A stretch of DNA of 17,664 bases from an uncultured Lachnospiraceae bacterium. Lineage in GTDB: Bacteria; Bacillota; Clostridia; Lachnospirales; Lachnospiraceae. The position numbers and the translations under genes are program-made. Positions 7,350 through 13,121 of the stretch are shown here, one piece after another. The first letter of the stretch is position 1. The number at the start of each line of letters is the position of its first letter. The stretch is from NCBI GenBank assembly GCA_934418055.1, contig CAKRWX010000020.1, forward strand, positions 1-17,664. Direction: 5' to 3'. Below the pieces are notes generated by a model. The model was given only the letters and a program-made list of their open reading frames with translations. It ran no database searches and had not been told where the DNA came from.

Positions 7350-7378
7350 AGTATATCACATTTCTCCCGGCTTTACAA
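7350..7378 (-). promoter_or_regulatory. Promoter of the response regulator-kinase operon
   Basis: Minus strand: TTGTAA (7378-7373), 17-base spacer, TATACT (7355-7350). The start site would be near 7343, with a leader of about 115 nt to the ATG at 7229. The -35 box overlaps that of the divergent ROK promoter. Confidence 0.6.
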
Positions 7379-7400
7379 ACCACTATTCACAGGCTATACT
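7372..7400 (+). promoter_or_regulatory. Promoter of the ROK regulator gene
   Basis: TTTACA (7372-7377), 17-base spacer, TATACT (7395-7400), both boxes five of six to consensus. The start site would be near 7407. It shares five of six -35 positions with the opposing promoter, so the two promoters cannot be filled at once. Confidence 0.7.
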
Positions 7401-7418
7401 TCTTTTATCAAATATTTT

Positions 7419-8537
7419 ATGAAAGGCTGCAGCATAGACATCATGGAAAAACGAAATCTTACAAGAACGAAGATCATCCAGTACCTGTTCCACCATCCGG
7501 CCACCTCAAAATCAGAACTGGCCAGAGATCTGGATTTAAGTATGCCTACGGTTCTCACCCACATCGGAGAGCTGCTGCAGGACGGCATGATCGCGGAGAT
7601 CGGCGAGTACGCATCCACCGGCGGAAGAAAGGCAAAAAGCATTGGGCTCAATCCTTCTTACTGTCAGTCTATGGGGCTGGTCATCACAGCCAATCACCTG
7701 GAAATGGTCCTGGTCAACCTGAAATTTGAAATCCAAAGCTCCAGACGGACCCGCCTGAAATTTTCCAGGAATCTGTCTTACTGTGCCGAGGTCTCCAGCC
7801 TGGTCCGTCAATTTCTGGCTGATTGTTCCGGTGATATTCCGGTTCTTGGCATCGGTGTCGCCATTCCCGGGATCATCGATCCGCAAAAACAGCTGGTAAC
7901 GAAATCCCATGCGCTTGACCTCAACAACTACAGCCTCCGGTTTCTGTCACAGGCGCTCCCTCTGCCTGCCTATTTTGAAAATGACGCCAATGCAGCCATG
8001 CTGGCAGAAGATCCACAGAAATATCAGAACGCTGTCTATTTATCCCTTAACCATACATTAGGCGGCGCTTTCTGTATGGATGGAAAAATCTTCCGGGGAC
8101 AGAGCCAGAAAGCCGGAGAATTCGGCCACATGATCCTGATCCCAGGTGGCAAGACCTGCTACTGCGGCAAATCCGGCTGTGCAGATGCCTATTGCGCTGC
8201 CAGTGCTTTGACCGATGGCGGCCGCATTTCCCTGGAGGAATTTCTGACGCATCTGTTGTCCAAAGAACCAGACTTCCTCTGTCTCTGGGAGCAATATCTG
8301 GATCATCTGGCGGTTCTGGTGTCCAATCTGCGGATGGCTTATGATATGGATATCATTCTGGGTGGAGACGTAGGCGGAATTTTTGCGGAATACCCGGAAC
8401 AGCTGATGGCACTGTCAGAAAAGCTGATGCTTAATAACCGTTTTGATCAGGACACCTCCTATCTGCGCACCTGTTCCTATAAAAAAGAAGCATCCGCCAT
8501 CGGAGCCGCCAAACACTTTTTCGCAGAAATCTGTTAA
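7419..8537 (+). CDS. ROK-family transcriptional regulator
   Basis: 372 residues from 7419. An N-terminal winged helix-turn-helix (about 18-65; TSKSELARDLDLSMPTVLTHI) is followed by a ROK sugar-kinase-like domain with ENDANAA (187-193), EFGHM (234-238) and the zinc motif CYCGKSGC (C247, C249, C254 with H237). This is the layout of NagC/XylR-type repressors released by a sugar or its derivative. The start is uncertain: neither 7419 nor an in-frame ATG at 7443 has a good Shine-Dalgarno site, and the predicted transcript start at about 7407 leaves a very short leader for 7419. The likely target is the dehydrogenase gene downstream, whose start-site region carries tandem palindromes. The ligand cannot be read from sequence. 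Confidence 0.88.
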   Translation: MKGCSIDIMEKRNLTRTKIIQYLFHHPATSKSELARDLDLSMPTVLTHIGELLQDGMIAEIGEYASTGGRKAKSIGLNPSYCQSMGLVITANHLEMVLVNLKFEIQSSRRTRLKFSRNLSYCAEVSSLVRQFLADCSGDIPVLGIGVAIPGIIDPQKQLVTKSHALDLNNYSLRFLSQALPLPAYFENDANAAMLAEDPQKYQNAVYLSLNHTLGGAFCMDGKIFRGQSQKAGEFGHMILIPGGKTCYCGKSGCADAYCAASALTDGGRISLEEFLTHLLSKEPDFLCLWEQYLDHLAVLVSNLRMAYDMDIILGGDVGGIFAEYPEQLMALSEKLMLNNRFDQDTSYLRTCSYKKEASAIGAAKHFFAEIC

Positions 8538-8583
8538 ACTCTGCTGGTTTTTGCTGACAAGTCCTTTTTGGAATCAACCTCTT

Positions 8584-8623
8584 AAGAATCCCGCATGTAA
8601 CTTTCCATGCCGGATTCTTTTTT
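8584..8623 (+). terminator. Intrinsic terminator after the ROK gene
   Basis: Arms beginning AAGAATCC and ending GGATTCTT pair over 14 positions with one mismatch, around an 8-base loop, followed by a T run. The -35 box of the next promoter starts two bases after it. Confidence 0.85.
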
Positions 8624-8624
8624 A

Positions 8625-8653
8625 TTGACAAATCTGCCTCTCTGCATCATAAT
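8625..8653 (+). promoter_or_regulatory. Sigma-A promoter of the zinc dehydrogenase gene
   Basis: Consensus TTGACA (8625-8630), 17-base spacer, CATAAT (8648-8653, five of six). The start site would be near 8660, immediately before two tandem palindromes. Confidence 0.8.
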
Positions 8654-8665
8654 AAAGTTACTTAC

Positions 8666-8693
8666 ATAAAATGTTTTATAAAAGTTATTTTAT
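8666..8693. promoter_or_regulatory. Tandem palindromes, candidate ROK operator
   Basis: Two overlapping inverted repeats share an arm: ATAAAA-TG-TTTTAT (8666-8679) and ATAAAA-GTTA-TTTTAT (8678-8693). They lie at about +6 to +33 relative to the predicted start site, an effective position for a repressor. The nearest DNA-binding protein gene is the ROK regulator just upstream. A/T richness means some symmetry could be chance. Confidence 0.45.
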
Positions 8694-8716
8694 AAGTTTG
8701 AAAGGAGATTCCAGCT

Positions 8717-9745
8717 ATGCTTCAGCAGGTAATGACAAAACCAGGAGAGATCATTTTTCAGGAAGTACCTGTCCCGGAAATCGGCGGTAACCAGGTGCTT
8801 GTAAAGATCATGAAAATCGGTATCTGTGGATCGGACATCCATGTTTACCACGGCAAACACCCATTTACCAAATATCCGGTGACCCAGGGACACGAGGTAT
8901 CCGGCCAGATCATGAAATGTGGGGCTAACGTGACCGGGCTCCATGAAGGCCAGAAAATCACCATCGAGCCTCAGGTTTACTGCGGACACTGCTATCCGTG
9001 CCGTCATGGCAAATACAACCTCTGTGAAGAGCTGAAGGTCATGGGGTTCCAGACCACCGGAACTGCTTCGGAATATTTCGCCGTGGACGCTTCCAAGGTG
9101 ACACCGATCCCGGAAGAGATGTCCTATGACGAGGGAGCCATGATCGAGCCGCTGGCGGTAGCTGTACATGGAGTAAAACAGATGGGCGATGTAACCGGCA
9201 TGAATATCGTAGTCATCGGCGCAGGCCCTATCGGCAACCTGGTGGCACAGACTGCCAAGGGAATGGGCGCCGCCAAGGTCATGATCACTGATGTCAGCGA
9301 CCTGCGTCTGGAAAAAGCAAAGGAATGCGGCATTGACGTGTGCGTGAACACCAAAAATAAGGATTTCGGAGAAGCCATGATCGATGCTTTCGGCCCGGAT
9401 AAAGCGGATGTGATCTATGACTGCGCCGGCAATAACATCACCATGGGACAGGCCATCAAATACGCACGCAAAGGCAGTGTCATCGTCCTGGTGGCAGTTT
9501 TCGCAGACATGGCTACTGTAGATCTGGCCGTGGCAAACGACCACGAGCTGGACATCAAGAGTACCATGATGTACCGCCACGATGATTACGTAGACGCTAT
9601 CCGCCTGGTCAATGAGGGCAGAGTCCATCTGCGCCCATTGATCTCCAAGACCTTTGTATTTCAAGATTATCTGAAAGCATATCAATATATTGATAACAAC
9701 CGGGAAACGACCATGAAAGTGTTGATTGATGTGCAGGGAAAATGA
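8717..9745 (+). CDS. Zinc-dependent medium-chain alcohol/polyol dehydrogenase (sorbitol/threonine dehydrogenase-like)
   Basis: 342 residues, usual length for the zinc MDR family. Catalytic zinc ligands are C37 (GICGSD), H59/E60 (GHE) and E144 (IEPLAVA). The structural zinc is held by C89, C92, C95 and C103 (CGHCYPCRHGKYNLC). The Rossmann loop GAGPIG is at 168-173, and Asp192 at the end of the next strand favours NAD(H). It would oxidise a secondary alcohol of a polyol, sugar or related compound in the cytoplasm. Start 8717 has GAAAGGAG 9 bases upstream. It lies downstream of the ROK regulator but has its own promoter with palindromic sites, and converges with a Gfo/Idh/MocA oxidoreductase. 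The exact substrate is not determinable. Confidence 0.9.
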   Translation: MLQQVMTKPGEIIFQEVPVPEIGGNQVLVKIMKIGICGSDIHVYHGKHPFTKYPVTQGHEVSGQIMKCGANVTGLHEGQKITIEPQVYCGHCYPCRHGKYNLCEELKVMGFQTTGTASEYFAVDASKVTPIPEEMSYDEGAMIEPLAVAVHGVKQMGDVTGMNIVVIGAGPIGNLVAQTAKGMGAAKVMITDVSDLRLEKAKECGIDVCVNTKNKDFGEAMIDAFGPDKADVIYDCAGNNITMGQAIKYARKGSVIVLVAVFADMATVDLAVANDHELDIKSTMMYRHDDYVDAIRLVNEGRVHLRPLISKTFVFQDYLKAYQYIDNNRETTMKVLIDVQGK

Positions 9746-9790
9746 AATCTGTAATAAATGTCAATCATGCAGAGAAACCGTATCACCAGG

Positions 9791-9840
9791 AACGAAAGAA
9801 CGCCGCAGGATTACTTCCAATCCTGCGGCGTTCTTTCGTT
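9791..9840. terminator. 22-bp perfect hairpin between convergent genes, likely bidirectional terminator
   Basis: Two perfectly complementary 22-base arms (9791-9812 and 9819-9840; outer part AACGAAAGAACG) flank a six-base loop. There is no pure T run on either side, which is unusual for an intrinsic terminator. Its position between convergent stop codons (9745 plus, 9890 minus) supports termination or mRNA 3'-end protection. Confidence 0.65.
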
Positions 9841-9889
9841 ATACAGTCCCCACATCATCATCGAATGCGGTTCCTGCCCAAATATTCCT

Positions 9890-10891
9890 TTACACTTCTA
9901 CCGTTCCATGAGTCCGTCCCGCTTCCTGAATGGAATCGATCAACCGGATGCTCATAAACGCATCTTTGATATGTACATAATCCTGGGTATTTTCTTCCAG
10001 TGCCTTATAAAACTTATCGATCAGCTTACCATGGCTTGCGCCGTAATAAAATTTAGTTCCCGGCATCTTGGCATCCTCTACCAGACGCTCCCTGGTGCCG
10101 TCCTCATTCAGCTTATACAGGATATTCTCAATGATGGCATACTCGGCCTTTTCCATCTGAACAGAGATCTGCACGCTCTCATTCTTATAGTTTGCCACGG
10201 TTGCCACAAATAAGCCGCGGGCACCATTTGCAAAGTCCAGACTGGCAGTTACGGAATCTTCTACCTCAATCCCATAGTCCAGCACCTGGCCAACGGTCGC
10301 TCTCAAAGCCTTGATCGGTCCACATAAGAAATACAACAGATCCAGGGTGTGGACAGACTGGTTGATCATACAGCCGCCGCCTGCGGTCTCCCATTTACCT
10401 CTCCAGGGCTTCACATCATAATAAGACTTCGGTCTTGCCCACGGAACGATCCCCTTGGCTCCGGTTACTTTGCCGTACTCACCGCTGTCAATGATGTCTT
10501 TCAACATCTCCACTGATTCATTAAAACGGTTCTGAAGGCAGATTCCCATATGTACGTCCGGGTGTGCCGCCTCAAACTCCACAAATTCCTGTCCCTGTCT
10601 GGTATTCAATGCCACCGGCTTCTCACAGAACACGTTGCAGCCCTGGGCCGCGCAGTACTCAGATACCGGCACATGAAGATAATGTGGCAGGCATACGTGA
10701 ACCACGTCTGGCTTCTCCTTCTCCACCATCTCCTGATAATCTGTATAAAATGGAACGCCCGCCGGAGCGCCCTCTCTCTTGCTCTCATCAACATCGCAGA
10801 CTGCCGCCAATGTAATCTCCGGATTCTTTGCAATGGCTGCCAGATGGATTCCTGATATATCTCCCAGACCGATCACCGCTGCTCTTTTCAT
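9890..10891 (-). CDS. Gfo/Idh/MocA family NAD(P)-dependent oxidoreductase
   Basis: 333 residues. The N-terminal Rossmann domain has GLGDISG (8-14), the family signature CEKPVALN is at 89-96 (Lys91), and the second domain carries the catalytic-region motif NQSVHTLDLL (His181). Members oxidise or reduce hydroxyls on sugars, inositols and sugar acids. The start at 10891 (MKRAAVIGLG) is chosen over 10921 because the nucleotide fold should begin at once and GGGAGG lies 10 bases upstream. It is convergent with the zinc dehydrogenase. With the ROK regulator this suggests carbohydrate or polyol conversion, though common regulation is unproven. Confidence 0.88.
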   Translation of the reverse strand: MKRAAVIGLGDISGIHLAAIAKNPEITLAAVCDVDESKREGAPAGVPFYTDYQEMVEKEKPDVVHVCLPHYLHVPVSEYCAAQGCNVFCEKPVALNTRQGQEFVEFEAAHPDVHMGICLQNRFNESVEMLKDIIDSGEYGKVTGAKGIVPWARPKSYYDVKPWRGKWETAGGGCMINQSVHTLDLLYFLCGPIKALRATVGQVLDYGIEVEDSVTASLDFANGARGLFVATVANYKNESVQISVQMEKAEYAIIENILYKLNEDGTRERLVEDAKMPGTKFYYGASHGKLIDKFYKALEENTQDYVHIKDAFMSIRLIDSIQEAGRTHGTVEV

Positions 10892-10909
10892 GGTAAATGT
10901 CCCTCCCAA

Positions 10910-10923
10910 AAATGATGTCATTT
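10910..10923. promoter_or_regulatory. Palindrome in the Gfo/Idh/MocA leader, candidate operator
   Basis: A perfect inverted repeat AAATGA-TG-TCATTT lies 18 bases upstream of the start codon, near the ribosome site. It could be a repressor site. It does not clearly match the palindromes at 8666-8693. Confidence 0.3.
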
Positions 10924-10944
10924 ATGACTTTCTTGCTACGAACA

Positions 10945-10953
10945 AGTTTACCA
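10945..10953 (-). promoter_or_regulatory. Weak extended -10 promoter of the Gfo/Idh/MocA gene
   Basis: Minus strand TGG followed by TAAACT gives an extended -10 pattern with no good -35 box 16-18 bases upstream. It may need an activator or be a minor promoter. Confidence 0.35.
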
Positions 10954-11127
10954 CATTTTTACAGAGAAAACCAGTCCCCATATCCCATGGAAATCAAATT
11001 ATCGCGGTTGATCCGTAGGCTTTCAAAACATCAATCAAAAATTTTTGTAATATCCTGATACCGGTTCATCACGCGGTGAAATCATCTCTATCCCAACTCT
11101 ACCCCAATCCCACTAAACTCCAGGCAC
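10954..11127. other. Intergenic stretch with no supported feature
   Basis: Between the Gfo/Idh/MocA promoter and the tRNA terminator I see no gene with a ribosome site, no tRNA and no convincing hairpin. Confidence 0.5.
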
Positions 11128-11171
11128 AAAAAAAGCTCAGAAGTCCTTGACTTTACAAGGAATTTCTGAGC
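11128..11171 (-). terminator. Terminator of the tRNA-Phe/tRNA-Gly unit
   Basis: Minus-strand hairpin: outer arms GCTCAGAA and TTCTGAGC, inner TCCTTG and CAAGGA, a small internal bulge, then a seven-T run. It lies 8 bases past the tRNA-Gly 3' end. Confidence 0.85.
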
Positions 11172-11179
11172 AACAAATA

Positions 11180-11250
11180 AGCGGGTGATGGGAATCGAAC
11201 CCACGTATCCAGCTTGGAAGGCTGGTGTTCTACCATTGAACTACACCCGC
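11180..11250 (-). tRNA. tRNA-Gly (anticodon TCC)
   Basis: 71-nt cloverleaf: acceptor GCGGGTG/CACCCGC, D arm, anticodon arm CCAGC/GCTGG with loop CTTCCAA, T arm GTGGG/CCCAC with loop TTCGATT. The discriminator base is T and CCA is not encoded. It reads GGA and, by wobble, other glycine codons. Confidence 0.95.
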
Positions 11251-11254
11251 GTAA

Positions 11255-11327
<73 letters not shown>

Positions 11328-11364
11328 CCGTCATATCGCCACTTTTGCAGCTTCAGACTTGAAT

Positions 11365-11393
11365 AGTTTACATTATTTTTTGTTGATTGTCAA
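11365..11393 (-). promoter_or_regulatory. Promoter of the tRNA-Phe/tRNA-Gly unit
   Basis: Minus strand: TTGACA (11393-11388), 17-base spacer, TAAACT (11370-11365). Its -35 box overlaps that of the divergent DUF4317 promoter. Confidence 0.75.
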
Positions 11394-11415
11394 CCCAATT
11401 TTTGTGTGGTAAACT
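11387..11415 (+). promoter_or_regulatory. Promoter of the DUF4317 gene
   Basis: TTGTCA (11387-11392), 17-base spacer, TAAACT (11410-11415). The start site would be near 11422, giving a leader of about 100 nt that contains repeat copy A. Confidence 0.65.
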
Positions 11416-11452
11416 AAGCATATGCTTTGCGCTTTCGAGTGCGAAAACGGGC

Positions 11453-11484
11453 GGTCAGTGCAGCAAGCGCACAGACCCACTGAA
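11453..11484 (+). repeat. Structured repeat, copy A (in the DUF4317 leader)
   Basis: The core hairpin at 11453-11477 has GGTC, AG, TGC, loop AGCAAGC, GCA, CA, GACC, followed by CACTGAA. It differs from copy B at four of 32 positions. Two of these exchange a T-A pair for a C-G pair in the stem. TGCGCTTTC also occurs upstream in both copies (11428-11436 and 17472-17480). Confidence 0.6.
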
Positions 11485-11521
11485 TCATTACCTGTCATCA
11501 ACGAAAGGACTGACCATCATT

Positions 11522-12676
11522 ATGAATAAAAAAGAAGTAGCAGAAATCCGCCGCCAGTACGTTCCAGAGCGGTGTACCATTTCCCGGATCTGCGGGTGCT
11601 ATGTGGACGCGGAAAAGAATATTAAAACAACCATGAAAGAGGCATTTCTCTCTCTTCCGGAGGATGATGCTTTCAAATATTTTACCATTTTCAAGAAGAC
11701 TCTGTCCGGCACTGTGGGACGTAATCTGGTGAACCTGGATTTCCCGTTGGAAGAGGAGCATGAGGGCGGACACCAGGAGTTCTTATTGAAACTGCGCAAC
11801 AGCAAATTAAAGGACGATGCGCTGGTGGAGGAATTCTATAACCGGATCATTGACACATTTCCATTTGGGGAGAATTATTACATTATCCTGATCCATGTGG
11901 CTTACGATGTACCCGGAAAGGCTACCGACGGCACGGAGATGTATGACGCTTCGGATAATGTGTTCGAGTACATACTGTGCAGTCTCTGTCCAGTACACCT
12001 GTCCAAACCGGGACTTGGTTACAACGAAGAGAAAAACTGCATCGAGAACCGGATTCAGGACTGGATCGTGGACCAGCCAATGAAAGGCTTCTTATTCCCG
12101 GCTTTCAATGACCGTTACACCGATATCCACAGCATGCTCTATTACACCAAAAATGCCACCGATTTACAGGAAGATTTCCTGACCAATATGTTCGGCTGCA
12201 CCCGCATTCCTCTGGACGCTGACAGCCAGAAGGAGACCTTCAACTGCCTGATCGCAGACACCCTGGGAACGGACTGCGATTACAGCGTGGTAAAAAATAT
12301 CCATGAGATCTTAAATGAAAAGATCGAGGAATTCAAAGACAGCCCGGAGCCATTAGAACTGGGCAAGCAGGATGTGCGCCGTCTCTTCGAGGACAGCGGT
12401 GTGCCGGACTCCCGCATGGAAGATTTCGACCAATGCTATGATGAAGAAGTTGGCGAACAGACCACGTTCCTGGCTACTAATATTGCAAGTTCCAAGAAAT
12501 TCAATATTGAAACGCCGGATGTGGTGGTAAAGGTAAATCCAGAAGCCGCCGATCTGGTAGAGACACGGATCATCGACGGACGGCAGTGCCTGGTGATCGC
12601 AATCAATGAGCATGTGGAAGTGAATGGGATTAGTATTGCAGTAGCGCCGGAAGAAGGTACTGATAACGAAAACTAG
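11522..12676 (+). CDS. DUF4317 family protein, function unknown
   Basis: A 384-residue soluble protein with no signal peptide or membrane segment. I recognise the DUF4317 start: MNKKEVAEIRRQYVPE, then CTISRICGCYVDAEKNIK (18-35) and AFLSLPEDDAFKYF. The family is common in Lachnospiraceae and relatives and has no assigned role. The C-terminal third is acidic (DSRMEDFDQCYDEEVGEQ) and ends with a small beta-rich segment. ATG 11522 has AAAGGA 12 bases upstream. A longer reading from a TTG at 11387 is excluded because that codon lies inside the -35 box. The gene is monocistronic, with its own promoter and terminator, and sits between two tRNA pairs transcribed in the other direction. Confidence 0.9.
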   Translation: MNKKEVAEIRRQYVPERCTISRICGCYVDAEKNIKTTMKEAFLSLPEDDAFKYFTIFKKTLSGTVGRNLVNLDFPLEEEHEGGHQEFLLKLRNSKLKDDALVEEFYNRIIDTFPFGENYYIILIHVAYDVPGKATDGTEMYDASDNVFEYILCSLCPVHLSKPGLGYNEEKNCIENRIQDWIVDQPMKGFLFPAFNDRYTDIHSMLYYTKNATDLQEDFLTNMFGCTRIPLDADSQKETFNCLIADTLGTDCDYSVVKNIHEILNEKIEEFKDSPEPLELGKQDVRRLFEDSGVPDSRMEDFDQCYDEEVGEQTTFLATNIASSKKFNIETPDVVVKVNPEAADLVETRIIDGRQCLVIAINEHVEVNGISIAVAPEEGTDNEN

Positions 12677-12688
12677 CATCATTTCAAT

Positions 12689-12725
12689 AAAAAACCCCGG
12701 AGCTGGCACTCCGGGGTTTTTGTTT
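12689..12725 (+). terminator. Terminator of the DUF4317 gene
   Basis: Arms AAAAACCCCGGAG and CTCCGGGGTTTTT pair perfectly around a six-base loop. It begins 12 bases after the stop codon. Confidence 0.92.
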
Positions 12726-12807
12726 TGCTGTCAGTCATTCACATAGAAGACTCACATCTCTTTAGCCTAACAGCATTATAGCATATGCAAAAACAGTTTT
12801 CAAGATA

Positions 12808-12837
12808 CAAAAAGGGCTGCAGAAACTTCCGCAGTCC
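12808..12837 (-). terminator. Terminator of the tRNA-Tyr/tRNA-Leu unit
   Basis: On the minus strand GGACTGCGGA pairs with the complementary arm ending GCAGCCC, with one mismatch and one wobble, followed by five T residues. It lies 30 bases past tRNA-Leu. Confidence 0.7.
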
Positions 12838-12866
12838 TCTCTGTCGCCTGTAAAGCCGTTCTAATA

Positions 12867-12952
12867 TGCCGTAGGCCGGAATCGAACCGGCACGGGAGAT
12901 TAGTCCCGCAGGATTTTAAGTCCTGTGCGTCTGCCAGTTCCGCCACTACGGC
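12867..12952 (-). tRNA. tRNA-Leu (anticodon TAA)
   Basis: 86-nt class II tRNA: acceptor GCCGTAG/CTACGGC, anticodon arm CAGGA/TCCTG with loop CTTAAAA, long variable arm (CGGGA...TCCCG), T arm GCCGG/CCGGC, discriminator A, no encoded CCA. Confidence 0.95.
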
Positions 12953-12956
12953 TAAG

Positions 12957-13038
12957 TGGATGGAGATGGATTCGAACCATCGAAGCGAGTCGCAACAGAT
13001 TTACAGTCTGCCCCCTTTGGCCACTCGGGAACCCATCC
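12957..13038 (-). tRNA. tRNA-Tyr (anticodon GTA)
   Basis: 82-nt class II tRNA: acceptor GGATGGG/TCCATCC with one wobble, anticodon arm CAGA/TCTG with loop CTGTAAA, long variable arm, T arm GATGG/CCATC, discriminator A. It lies 4 bases upstream of tRNA-Leu in one transcript. Confidence 0.95.
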
Positions 13039-13063
13039 ATGTTGGCTCTGACAAGCAAGAAAT

Positions 13064-13092
13064 ATATTATCATAGCATCTCGAAAAAATCAA
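13064..13092 (-). promoter_or_regulatory. Promoter of the tRNA-Tyr/tRNA-Leu unit
   Basis: Minus strand: TTGATT (13092-13087), 17-base spacer, TAATAT (13069-13064). The -35 lies in an A/T hairpin (GAAAAAA/TTTTTTC) that could also weakly stop transcripts from the GH13 gene. Confidence 0.55.
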
Positions 13093-13121
13093 GTTTTTTC
13101 ACACAATTTTTCTGTAATTTT

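Noticed and set aside
8690..9685. A 331-codon open frame antisense to the zinc dehydrogenase
   Set aside because: It is the mirror of a well-supported gene with complete catalytic motifs. The antisense translation shows no family motifs and has no ribosome site.
10932..10946. CTTG/CAAG inverted repeat near the Gfo/Idh/MocA promoter
   Set aside because: Four-base arms with a seven-base gap are expected by chance.
11387..11521. 45-residue upstream extension of the DUF4317 gene from a TTG
   Set aside because: The TTG is part of the -35 box and the family start is at MNKKE with a ribosome site.
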